64,000 nucleotides of DNA from Altibacter sp. (lineage in GTDB: Bacteria; Bacteroidota; Bacteroidia; Flavobacteriales; Flavobacteriaceae): assembly GCF_019913785.1 (NCBI RefSeq), contig NZ_JAIOHK010000021.1:1-64000 (forward strand). Direction: 5' to 3'. The notes beneath the pieces are model-generated. The model did not search any database. It worked only from the letters and a program-made list of their open reading frames with translations, and was not told the DNA's origin. Position numbers and translations under genes: made by a program. Below, piece after piece: positions 24,440 to 32,428 of this stretch. Position 1 is the stretch's first letter; each line of letters opens with the position of its first letter.

Positions 24440-27043
24440 TTATTTTTTCACCAAATCTCCTTGGTTTCGGAAAACAAGGGTGTCGTTAAAACTATCCAAT
24501 AGAATGATACTATCTGTTGTAACATTTCCCGAAAGTATTTCCTTCGATAAGGCGTTCAATACTTCTTTCTGGATCACTCGTTTTACCGGGCGGGCACCGT
24601 ATTGTGGATCGAATCCTCTTTCTGAAAGATAGGCAATGGCCTCATCGGTAGCATCCAAGGTGATTTGTTGTTTCTGTAACATCTTTGTTACACCTTTTAG
24701 TTGTAGACCAACGATGTCTTTGATATTCGACTTTGTTAATGGTGTAAACATTATGATATCATCAATTCGATTAAGGAACTCGGGACGCACTGTTTGTCGC
24801 AATAATGCAAGCACCTCTATTTTGGCAGCTTCCATCGCTGTATCAATGTCCTTCACGGCTTCAAATCGTTCCTGAATTATATCACTCCCCATATTGCTGG
24901 TCATAATGATGATGGTATTCTTAAAATCGGCTACCCGCCCTTTATTGTCGGTCAAACGACCTTCATCCAATACCTGTAGTAAAATATTGAACGTATCGGG
25001 ATGTGCCTTTTCAATTTCATCAAGCAATACCACAGAATACGGCTTTCTACGTACGGCTTCAGTAAGTTGTCCACCTTCATCATAGCCCACATATCCCGGA
25101 GGAGCGCCTATCAACCTACTTACACTGTGGCGTTCCTGATATTCGCTCATATCGATCCGAGTCATGGCATTTTCATCATCAAACAAGTATTCGGCCAGCG
25201 CTTTGGCCAATTCGGTTTTACCAACTCCGGTAGTTCCTAAGAAGAGGAAGGAGCCAATAGGACGCTTGTCATCTTGTAGACCGGCTCTACTTCGGCGAAT
25301 AGCATCACTCACGGCTACAATCGCTTCTTCCTGTCCTACCACTCTTTTGTGCAATTGTGTTTCTAGTTTCAGCAATTTCTCCCGATCACTCTGGAGCATT
25401 TTCATCACCGGAATTCCGGTCCATTTTGCAACTACCTCTGCAATATCTTCGTTGGTAACTTCTTCCTTAATCAGAGAACTACCACTTTGATTTTCTGCTA
25501 ACTGGGTTTCCAATTTCGAAAGCTTTTCCTGCGCATCTTTTATTTTTCCATATCGAAGTTCTGCCACCTTTCCGAAGTCACCTTCGCGCTCGGCACGTTC
25601 TGCCTCCAGCCTGTAGTTTTCAATTTCAGTTTTTAACTGTTGAATGGAATCCACGACTACTTTTTCACTTTTCCACTTTGCATTCAGCTCATTGCGCTCT
25701 TCTTTTAAATTGGCAAGGTCTGATCGAAGTGTTTTTAGTTTTGTTTCGTCCTTTTCTCGCTTAATAGCTTCAATTTCAATCTCTAGCTGCATGATCTTTC
25801 TGTCAAGAACATCCAACTCCTCAGGTTTGCTATTGATCTCCATACGCAGTTTTGAAGCAGCCTCATCCATTAAATCGATTGCCTTATCGGGTAAAAACCG
25901 ATTGGTAATATAGCGTTGAGAAAGCTCGACTGCGGCGATAATAGCTTCATCTTTGATACGTACTTTGTGATGTGTTTCGTATTTTTCTTTAATCCCACGT
26001 AAGATGGAGATAGCACTTTCGGTATCGGGTTCATCTACCATTACCTTTTGAAAACGACGCTCTAAGGCCTTGTCTTTTTCAAAGTATTTTTGATATTCAT
26101 CCAGGGTAGTTGCTCCAATGGCACGAAGTTCACCTCTTGCCAAGGCAGGTTTTAGAATATTGGCGGCATCCATGGCCCCTTGACCACCACCTGCGCCAAC
26201 CAATGTATGGATTTCGTCTATAAACAAGACAATATCACCCTCACTTGAGGTAACTTCCTTGATAACCGCTTTAAGCCGCTCTTCAAACTCACCCTTGTAT
26301 TTGGCACCTGCAATTAAGGCACCCATATCCAGCGAGTATACTTCCTTCGATTTTAGATTTTCAGGTATATCACCATCCACAATACGATGGGCTAACCCTT
26401 CGGCAATAGCGGTTTTCCCTGTTCCGGGTTCTCCCACCAGCATGGGGTTGTTTTTCGTACGACGGGTAAGAATCTGTAAAATTCGCCGAATTTCTTCATC
26501 TCGACCAATTACGGGATCCAATTTTCCATCTCTGGCCAATTGGTTGAGGTTACGGGCATATTTATTCAATGCGTTGTAGGTTTCTTCGGCACTTTGTGAA
26601 GTAACCGAATCGCCTTTGCGCAATTCGGCAATGGCACTTTTTAGACCTTTTTCAGTGACCCCTTGATCTTTCAAGGTTTGTGCAATGCTACTTTTTGAAT
26701 TAAATATCGCTAACAACAAATGCTCGATAGAAACATATTCATCGTTCATTTTTTTGGCAATGATACTTGCCTCGTTTACCGTTTTTCCGACATCACGAGA
26801 AAGTACGATATCTCCTCCCGTAACTTTTGGGAAGCTCTCCAATTGCTTATCCAGAATTTGCTGAACCAGTCCTAAGTTTACGTTCAGTTTTTTTAGAATA
26901 AAAGGAACCACATTTTCATCAACTTCAAAAATGGCTTTTAATAGGTGTTCATTTTCAATTTGTTGATGTCCAAAACTTTGCGCAAGCAGCTGTGCTTGCT
27001 GAATGGCTTCTTGTGATTTTATAGTAAAATTATTAAAATTCAT
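24440..27043 (-). CDS. clpB: ClpB disaggregase
   Basis: An 867-residue Hsp100 AAA+ ATPase that, with DnaK, extracts proteins from aggregates. The N-terminal Clp_N repeats occupy 1-145. AAA-1 has Walker A GEPGTGKT at 204-211. The M-domain coiled coil (about 410-525) distinguishes ClpB from ClpA/C. AAA-2 has Walker A GTTGVGKT near 605 and GPPGYVGYDEGG-like pore residues (written here GAPPGYVGYDEGG). It is full length with no MGDLS-type ClpP-binding loop noted. A promoter-like pair lies 28-59 nt upstream. Confidence 0.96.
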   Translation of the reverse strand: MNFNNFTIKSQEAIQQAQLLAQSFGHQQIENEHLLKAIFEVDENVVPFILKKLNVNLGLVQQILDKQLESFPKVTGGDIVLSRDVGKTVNEASIIAKKMNDEYVSIEHLLLAIFNSKSSIAQTLKDQGVTEKGLKSAIAELRKGDSVTSQSAEETYNALNKYARNLNQLARDGKLDPVIGRDEEIRRILQILTRRTKNNPMLVGEPGTGKTAIAEGLAHRIVDGDIPENLKSKEVYSLDMGALIAGAKYKGEFEERLKAVIKEVTSSEGDIVLFIDEIHTLVGAGGGQGAMDAANILKPALARGELRAIGATTLDEYQKYFEKDKALERRFQKVMVDEPDTESAISILRGIKEKYETHHKVRIKDEAIIAAVELSQRYITNRFLPDKAIDLMDEAASKLRMEINSKPEELDVLDRKIMQLEIEIEAIKREKDETKLKTLRSDLANLKEERNELNAKWKSEKVVVDSIQQLKTEIENYRLEAERAEREGDFGKVAELRYGKIKDAQEKLSKLETQLAENQSGSSLIKEEVTNEDIAEVVAKWTGIPVMKMLQSDREKLLKLETQLHKRVVGQEEAIVAVSDAIRRSRAGLQDDKRPIGSFLFLGTTGVGKTELAKALAEYLFDDENAMTRIDMSEYQERHSVSRLIGAPPGYVGYDEGGQLTEAVRRKPYSVVLLDEIEKAHPDTFNILLQVLDEGRLTDNKGRVADFKNTIIIMTSNMGSDIIQERFEAVKDIDTAMEAAKIEVLALLRQTVRPEFLNRIDDIIMFTPLTKSNIKDIVGLQLKGVTKMLQKQQITLDATDEAIAYLSERGFDPQYGARPVKRVIQKEVLNALSKEILSGNVTTDSIILLDSFNDTLVFRNQGDLVKK

Positions 27044-27070
27044 AGCTGTTTACTTTTGAAAGGGTTATTT

Positions 27071-27102
27071 CAAAATGTACGCCATGATTAGATTAGGACA
27101 AA
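27071..27102 (-). promoter_or_regulatory. Possible clpB promoter
   Basis: On the minus strand TTTG, a 19-nt spacer, then TACATTTTG, one nucleotide longer than TAnnTTTG. Transcription would start about 20 nt before the ATG. No heat-shock operator type (for example CIRCE) is seen. Confidence 0.4.
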
Positions 27103-27141
27103 TTGACGGCTTTAAAACGTTTAATTCGGACAAAAAGGCAG

Positions 27142-29700
27142 TTATGAAAGCAATTCCGAGGGAGCAATTCCAAAGCGTTCCTTAAACTTTTTATTGAAAT
27201 AGGGAGAAGAAAGAATACCCACATCGTAGCGAACTTCGCTAAGCGTAAAGAATGTTCTTTGTTGCAATAATTGATAGGCTTTTTGAAGTCGAATTTCCAG
27301 TATAAACTGTACCGGTGTCATTCCTGTATACTGTTTTAAAATACGTGTGAGTTGACGCTGGCTATAATTTACACCTGCAGCGAGACTGTCTATTTTAAAA
27401 TCTTCATTGCTTAGGTTTTCAATCACAATAGCTTCTATGGTTTTTAGCAGTTTTTGATCGGAACTTTCATTGTCGTTTACCAAGTCTTTATTTTGTAATT
27501 CCCAAGCCTCCCTAGCTCTTTTGTTATTTAGTAAATTTTCAATGCGCGCGGAAAGTTCATTTTTGTTGAAGGGTTTGATGATGTAATCGTCAATTCCTAG
27601 TTTAAAGCCTCGGATTTTATCTTCTTCCAGAGTTTTTGCTGAAATAAGAATAAAAGGTATGTTTTTATACTTGGCATCTTCGTTTAATTTTTTTCGCAAT
27701 TCGAAACCGTCCACTTTGGGCATCATTATATCTGAAGTAATTAAATCGAAGGATTCCTGTTTTATTTTTTGTATGGCCTCTTCGCCGTCAAAAGCAAGGG
27801 TGCAATGGTGTTTTTCGGATAGGATTTCCTTTAAATAAGAAGCCATCTGTGGATTGTCTTCTACAATTAATATATTTGATTTTATTACAGATTTTGCTAC
27901 TTTTTTAGGTGCTTCCGAAGGAGTGATTCCTTTTGGAGGTAATACCTTTTGTGGAATAGCTTCCGAAGCTATTTGAGGAGCAGGAAGGGTAAATATGAAT
28001 GTACTTCCTTTTCCATAATCGCTTGTAACTGTAAGAGTGCCGTCCATTATTTGCGCAAGTTCTCTTGAAAGTGAAAGTCCAATACCCACTCCGCCCACCG
28101 CTTCGGCATTTTGTGATTGGTAAAAGCGTTCAAATATTTTTTCGGTTTCATCATAATGAATTCCCTCTCCTTGATCGGTTACTTGTAAAATAAGGATTTC
28201 ATTTTCAAGCTCACAGTGTACTTTTATTTCTTTTTTTGAAGGGGAGTATTTAATCGCATTGGAAATAAGGTTATTGATGATTTTCTCGTTTTTTTCTAAA
28301 TCTATTGACGTATAATAATTTTTGGGAATTTCAGAATGATATACCAGTGAAATCTCCTTCATCTGGGCTAATGAGCCAAATGAAAGTGCAATACGTTTTA
28401 AAGTTTCATCTAGAAGAACTATTGTTTTGTTAAGGGTAATTTTGTTTTTCTCAAACTTGAGAAGTTCCAGTATTTCATTGGCATCGCTCGTGACCTTTTT
28501 GCTGTTTTCTAATGCAATGGAAATGTTCATTTTTGCTTTTTCCGTATGATCAAAATTTTCCAACGCAAGGTTTAAATTACCCGAAATTAGCGTTAATGGG
28601 GTGCGAATTTCGTGTGCGATATTACCTAAGAATTTACTTCGTAAATCGTTGATTTCTTGCTCTTTTTGGAGTTCAGTTTCAACCAAAAGTTTTTTTCTTT
28701 TCTGCTTGTTAGTTAACCACATAAAGATCCCTAAAGCCAGTAATAATAATGCAATAGCAGAAAAAATATAGAGGTTACGCGTGTTGTTTTGTTTGGCAAT
28801 AATGAGTTGCTGCTCAGCGATGGCTCTGTCTTTTTGTTCGGTTTTATATTTGGCCTCAGCTTCGGTAAAACCCGAAAGTAATTTCTTCTCTAAATAGGCC
28901 TTTGTACTATCTCCATACTGTCGGTAATATATTGAAGCCTCTTCAAAATTTTTAACAAGCTCATTTTTTTCTGCAAGGTTTCTGGATGAAACTAAAAACT
29001 GTGCCTGATCTTTTAGTTTAATCGCTAAAAGATGTGATTTTTTATAATATGCTAAGGCCTTGTCAATTTGCCCTCCTTTTACGAACACATTGGCTATATT
29101 ATTAAAAACAGAAGAAAGGTATTGCTCATCGGTGGTTTCATTAAAAATATTTTCGGCTAACTTACAGTAATTAAAGGCTTTTTCAGGTAAATTGAGTTCT
29201 ACTAATGCATTGCATTTATGCATATAACTTTCAGCTAAATCTTCTTGATCTTTTGTAAGTAATGAATAATGGATACATTGATCCGCTAAAGAATCAAGTG
29301 TTTTTTCTTTCCCTTTAACATCATATAAACAATAATATTTAAGAGAATACCCTCTGAAAATTAATTTGTTATCTCCTGTCCTTAAAGCAGATGAAATAGT
29401 AGAGTCTGCATATTTTAAACTTAATAAATCTTCTTCAAATAGATACATTCTAGATAAGCTATAGTAATTCTTGGTATACCAAATGTCTATAGTATCTTTT
29501 ACGAACTCCTTTTTTTGTTCTAGAAAATTGAGTAATGCATAATGAAGCGTAGCGGCCTTTTTATATTCTCCGAGGTTAATATGGTTTTGTGCTTCTTTAA
29601 ATTTATTTACATAATTGGTAAATGTGATATCCTGCCCAATGCAATTATGAGAAAGTAATACCAAAAAAAAGGGCAAAAGCCATTTGATGAAATACTTCAT
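27142..29700 (-). CDS. Hybrid two-component protein: TPR sensor, histidine kinase, receiver and AraC output
   Basis: An 852-residue HTCS-type regulator in one chain. Signal peptide about 1-22; a periplasmic TPR-like helical region about 35-290; a membrane segment 310-330. HisKA has His363 (IAHEIRTPLTL), and HATPase has NLISNAIKYSP (477-487), DQGEGI and GVGIGLSLSR. The receiver (608-725) has phospho-acceptor Asp657 in TSDIMMPKVDG and Lys709 in IKPF. The AraC-type HTH occupies 765-852 with YFNKKFKERFGIAPSELL. The sensor is TPR-like rather than the Reg_prop propeller of polysaccharide HTCS. It is divergent from the S74 repeat protein, the likeliest target. Confidence 0.92.
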   Translation of the reverse strand: MKYFIKWLLPFFLVLLSHNCIGQDITFTNYVNKFKEAQNHINLGEYKKAATLHYALLNFLEQKKEFVKDTIDIWYTKNYYSLSRMYLFEEDLLSLKYADSTISSALRTGDNKLIFRGYSLKYYCLYDVKGKEKTLDSLADQCIHYSLLTKDQEDLAESYMHKCNALVELNLPEKAFNYCKLAENIFNETTDEQYLSSVFNNIANVFVKGGQIDKALAYYKKSHLLAIKLKDQAQFLVSSRNLAEKNELVKNFEEASIYYRQYGDSTKAYLEKKLLSGFTEAEAKYKTEQKDRAIAEQQLIIAKQNNTRNLYIFSAIALLLLALGIFMWLTNKQKRKKLLVETELQKEQEINDLRSKFLGNIAHEIRTPLTLISGNLNLALENFDHTEKAKMNISIALENSKKVTSDANEILELLKFEKNKITLNKTIVLLDETLKRIALSFGSLAQMKEISLVYHSEIPKNYYTSIDLEKNEKIINNLISNAIKYSPSKKEIKVHCELENEILILQVTDQGEGIHYDETEKIFERFYQSQNAEAVGGVGIGLSLSRELAQIMDGTLTVTSDYGKGSTFIFTLPAPQIASEAIPQKVLPPKGITPSEAPKKVAKSVIKSNILIVEDNPQMASYLKEILSEKHHCTLAFDGEEAIQKIKQESFDLITSDIMMPKVDGFELRKKLNEDAKYKNIPFILISAKTLEEDKIRGFKLGIDDYIIKPFNKNELSARIENLLNNKRAREAWELQNKDLVNDNESSDQKLLKTIEAIVIENLSNEDFKIDSLAAGVNYSQRQLTRILKQYTGMTPVQFILEIRLQKAYQLLQQRTFFTLSEVRYDVGILSSPYFNKKFKERFGIAPSELLS

Positions 29701-29716
29701 TTTATATGAGTCTTAT

Positions 29717-29724
29717 CAAATTTA
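29717..29724 (-). promoter_or_regulatory. -7 element of the hybrid regulator gene
   Basis: TAAATTTG on the minus strand (TAnnTTTG) lies 16 nt before the ATG at 29700. No well-spaced -33 TTG is seen, which fits a weak or regulated promoter. Confidence 0.45.
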
Positions 29725-29750
29725 CTAAAAAAAAGACCTCAATATGTGGT

Positions 29751-29785
29751 TTGGCAAATTTGAGCCAGCGATTGGCAAATTTGAG
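29751..29785 (+). repeat. Two 14-bp direct repeats between divergent promoters
   Basis: TTGGCAAATTTGAG occurs at 29751-29764 and, identically, at 29772-29785. The start-to-start distance is 21 bp, two helical turns. They lie between the -7 elements of the hybrid regulator (29717-29724) and of the S74 protein (29810-29817). The proximal copy is centred about 45 nt before the predicted start of the S74 transcript, a usual position for an activator site. An AraC-type protein binding here is inferred. Confidence 0.75.
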
Positions 29786-29809
29786 AAAGGGTTTGATTAT
29801 TAGGCACTT

Positions 29810-29817
29810 TAATTTTG
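29810..29817 (+). promoter_or_regulatory. -7 element of the S74 repeat-protein gene
   Basis: TAATTTTG matches TAnnTTTG and lies 25 nt before the ATG at 29843. No TTTG is at the optimal -33 distance; TTTG at 29780-29783, inside the proximal direct repeat, is 26 nt away, so the promoter may need an activator. Confidence 0.5.
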
Positions 29818-29842
29818 GTATAATCATTTTAAAGGGCACATT

Positions 29843-31897
29843 ATGAAAACTTTACAGTATGTTATACTTGCATTAATTTTATGCGGAATAACACATGCAC
29901 AGGTAGGAATAGGGACAGTTACTCCCAACGCACAACTTGATATTGTTTCCACCAATCAAGCAACACCGGCAAACACCGATGGTATTTTAATCCCTAAAAT
30001 AGATGAGTTCCCCTCAACGGCACCTAATGCAGCACAAGATGGTATGATGGTCTTTGTAACGGGTTTGGGTTCACCTTCAAAAGGGTTTTATTATTGGAAC
30101 AATTCTACGTCTAGTTGGGTTTCCTTAACTGACATCGGAGTTCAAAAAATTAATGATTTAAGCGACGGAAAGTCGGATAATGATGGTAGTAATGACGGAT
30201 CTTCTATTTTTTTGGGTGTAAATTCAGGAACAAATGACGATGAGACAGATAACAGAAATGTAGGGGTTGGATACCAATCTCTTTATTCAAATGTGGGTGG
30301 AGGGTATAATCTTGCTATGGGATATAGAGCTATGCGAACGAATGTTTCAGGGAGTTGGAACACTGCTGTGGGATATGAAACATTACACTTAAACCAAATA
30401 GGAACCGATAATACTGCTTTAGGCTATCAAGCCCTTTATAATAATATCGATGGCAATTATAACACAGCATTGGGAGAATGGGCGCTTTATTTTAATTCTA
30501 GTGGAAGCAATAATACAGCCGTTGGTTATGGTGGATTGCGCAATAATACTATTGGTAATGGTAATACTGCATTTGGTTATGCCTCTTCTTGGAACAATAC
30601 ATCGGGTAATGCTAATGTCTCTTTTGGTTTTTATTCATTATTTGCAAATACGATCGGGTCTTGGAACACTGCCATTGGGAGTGAAACTTTACGAAGCAAT
30701 ACTATTGGAGGGAATAATTGTGCCATAGGGTATCGAGCCATGTATAGTAACACATCGGGTAATGGTAATGTAGTCTATGGTAATTTAGCGATGTATTCTA
30801 ATATAGGGGGTGTAGATAATACTGCCATGGGATTTAACGCTATGTATACTAATGCGGCGGGTTCGCAAAACACTGCAATTGGTAAAGATGCATTATATAA
30901 AAATAATGGTTCATTTAATACGGCTATTGGATATACGGCATTAAACAATAACACAACAGGTTTCCGAAATACCGCGATAGGCGCTACAGCTATGTATCAA
31001 AATGTATCGGGAATTTATAATACGGCAATAGGCAGTAGGTCATTAACTGGTAATACCGATGGAGACTTTAATACTGCTATTGGGGCTGAAGCAATGGTAG
31101 TCAATACTACAGGGAATTACAATACCGCCGGAGGATACCATTCGCTCTACCTTAATCTTACAGGAGAGCGTAATTCTGCTTTTGGGTTTAGATCGCTTCG
31201 TGATAATACAAATGGTATTAGAAATACTGGAATTGGCTACGAAGCGCTTAGGAGTAATACCACAGGTATTAACAACACGGCTATTGGAGATAACGCTATG
31301 GCGAATATTGTTTCTGGTAATCACAATACTGCCATGGGTTATTTTGCATTTTCTACAGTATCAAATATTGCTAATTCTATGGCATTAGGTTATAATGCAC
31401 AAGTTAATTCAAGTAATACCATTGTATTAGGAGATAACAATATTTCATCTATTGGAGGATTTGCCAATTGGACAAATATATCAGATGGCAGGTTCAAAAC
31501 TAATATTAGACAAAATGTAAAAGGAATTGATTTTATCATGAAATTAAGACCGGTAACCTATCAATTAGATGTTGATGCCATTGCAGCTTTTTACAGAACT
31601 CCAGACAGTGTAAGGCTAAAGGATACCGAACAGTCAAAGGTATCTGAAATTCAAATAGGATTCATTGCACAAGAGGTTGCCAAAGCAGCTTCTGATCTTC
31701 AGTTTGATTTTCATGGTATAGATTTTCCTGAAAACGAAAATGATCATTACGGCTTGCGATACGCAGAGTTTGTACCTGTATTGGTGAAAGCACTACAAGA
31801 ACAACAAAAAGAAATTGACAACTTAAAAAAAGAGGTTTCAGAATTAAAAAATCTGGAAGCACGAATTCAAATACTAGAATCAAAATTAAATAGGTAA
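29843..31897 (+). CDS. Repeat-rich surface protein with C-terminal S74 intramolecular chaperone
   Basis: A 684-residue secreted protein. Signal peptide 1-20 (THAQ), a conserved head VGIGTVTPNAQLDI and a collar to about 138. Then come 21 tandem 17-residue repeats (139-494) with consensus NTAIGY-A(L/M)--NT-G--, as in left-handed beta-roll heads of trimeric adhesins and phage fibres. The C-terminus is a peptidase S74/endosialidase-chaperone domain with ISDGRFKTNI: Ser547 and Lys552 have the Ser-x4-Lys spacing of the self-cleaving dyad. It ends in a coiled coil (about 650-684). Probably a trimeric fibre. No phage genes are nearby. No T9SS tail is seen. Confidence 0.82.
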   Translation: MKTLQYVILALILCGITHAQVGIGTVTPNAQLDIVSTNQATPANTDGILIPKIDEFPSTAPNAAQDGMMVFVTGLGSPSKGFYYWNNSTSSWVSLTDIGVQKINDLSDGKSDNDGSNDGSSIFLGVNSGTNDDETDNRNVGVGYQSLYSNVGGGYNLAMGYRAMRTNVSGSWNTAVGYETLHLNQIGTDNTALGYQALYNNIDGNYNTALGEWALYFNSSGSNNTAVGYGGLRNNTIGNGNTAFGYASSWNNTSGNANVSFGFYSLFANTIGSWNTAIGSETLRSNTIGGNNCAIGYRAMYSNTSGNGNVVYGNLAMYSNIGGVDNTAMGFNAMYTNAAGSQNTAIGKDALYKNNGSFNTAIGYTALNNNTTGFRNTAIGATAMYQNVSGIYNTAIGSRSLTGNTDGDFNTAIGAEAMVVNTTGNYNTAGGYHSLYLNLTGERNSAFGFRSLRDNTNGIRNTGIGYEALRSNTTGINNTAIGDNAMANIVSGNHNTAMGYFAFSTVSNIANSMALGYNAQVNSSNTIVLGDNNISSIGGFANWTNISDGRFKTNIRQNVKGIDFIMKLRPVTYQLDVDAIAAFYRTPDSVRLKDTEQSKVSEIQIGFIAQEVAKAASDLQFDFHGIDFPENENDHYGLRYAEFVPVLVKALQEQQKEIDNLKKEVSELKNLEARIQILESKLNR
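30257..31324 (+). repeat. 21 tandem 51-bp coding repeats
   Basis: The coding sequence holds 21 units, 20 of 17 codons and one (unit 13) of 16. Each starts N-T-A-(I/M/V/L)-G-(Y/F) and has N and G at fixed places. A degenerate 22nd unit follows at 31325. DNA identity between units is limited, so they are old and under protein-level selection rather than recently amplified. Confidence 0.88.
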
Positions 31898-31916
31898 TTT
31901 TTTCGAGGAGTGCCCT

Positions 31917-31954
31917 TAAACCTGTCCGATTTTGGGGAATCGGGCAGGTTTTTA
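31917..31954 (+). terminator. Terminator of the S74 gene
   Basis: AACCTGTCCGATT (31919-31931) pairs with AATCGGGCAGGTT (31938-31950), 13 bp with one G-T pair and a 6-nt loop, followed by five T. Confidence 0.88.
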
Positions 31955-31988
31955 TCATTTCTTTCAGAAAACTACAGTAAGAAAAATG

Positions 31989-31996
31989 TACTTTTG
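31989..31996 (+). promoter_or_regulatory. -7 element of ytxJ
   Basis: TACTTTTG lies 11 nt before the ATG at 32008. The -33 region lacks a clear TTG (TTTC is at 31962-31965). Confidence 0.45.
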
Positions 31997-32007
31997 AAAA
32001 AAAAAGC

Positions 32008-32400
32008 ATGGGATTTTTCGACAAATTTAAATCGCAACACAATACGACCAAGGAAGATGTAAAAAAAGTGCCCTGGCATCGATTGACTTCCTTAGATCAA
32101 CTTGCAACAATTACTGAAGAATCTAAATCAAAACCGATAGCTATTTTCAAACATTCTACCCGTTGTGGTATCAGCCGTATGGTGTTGCGGCAATTTGAAG
32201 GTAGTTATTCTCTTGAAGATGAAAAGATAAAATTGTATTTTTTGGATTTACTGAATCATAGGGATGTTTCCGATGAAGTAGGCTATAAATTTCAGGTGAT
32301 ACATCAAAGTCCGCAGTTACTGATTATAAAAGACGGGAATACGGTGCATCATGCTTCGCATCATAGTATAGATGCTTCTGTTTTAGAAAAATTTGTATAA
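32008..32400 (+). CDS. ytxJ: Monothiol bacilliredoxin YtxJ
   Basis: A 130-residue cytosolic thioredoxin-fold protein of the 'bacillithiol system redox-active protein YtxJ' family. The active site is KHSTRCGISRM with one Cys (TRCGIS). QSPQLLIIKDGNTVHHASHH holds the cis-Pro and the family's His-rich end. It should reduce protein-bacillithiol mixed disulfides. Its presence suggests bacillithiol as the cell's low-molecular-weight thiol (inference from the family). It stands alone with its own promoter and a shared terminator. Confidence 0.88.
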   Translation: MGFFDKFKSQHNTTKEDVKKVPWHRLTSLDQLATITEESKSKPIAIFKHSTRCGISRMVLRQFEGSYSLEDEKIKLYFLDLLNHRDVSDEVGYKFQVIHQSPQLLIIKDGNTVHHASHHSIDASVLEKFV

Positions 32401-32427
32401 AAAAAGCTCCCAATGGGGAGCTTTCAA
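32400..32427. terminator. Bidirectional terminator between ytxJ and the 394-residue lipoprotein
   Basis: AAAGCTCCC (32403-32411) pairs with GGGAGCTTT (32416-32424). The minus strand then has a seven-T run and the plus strand a shorter one. Confidence 0.75.
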
Positions 32428-32428
32428 T

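Noticed and set aside
24636-26579. Several plus-strand open frames of 60-108 codons inside clpB
   Set aside because: They are antisense shadows of a strongly conserved gene, without family motifs or promoter signals.
27051-27058. TACTTTTG on the plus strand just upstream of clpB
   Set aside because: It points away from clpB towards the 3' end of the convergently oriented regulator gene, has no -33 TTG and no gene to drive.
29713-29726. A third, imperfect copy of the direct repeat (TTATCAAATTTACT)
   Set aside because: It matches only the CAAATTT core, which is explained by the -7 element of the regulator gene, and its distance is not a multiple of the 21-bp spacing.
30257-31324. Regular 51-bp spacing could suggest a CRISPR-like or satellite array
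   Set aside because: The units are in-frame, diverged at DNA level and conserved at protein level; they lie inside one long coding frame with no identical repeats and no cas genes.
29843-31897. S74 domain as evidence of a prophage
   Set aside because: No capsid, terminase, integrase or att sites are nearby, and the protein has an N-terminal signal peptide, unlike phage fibres.
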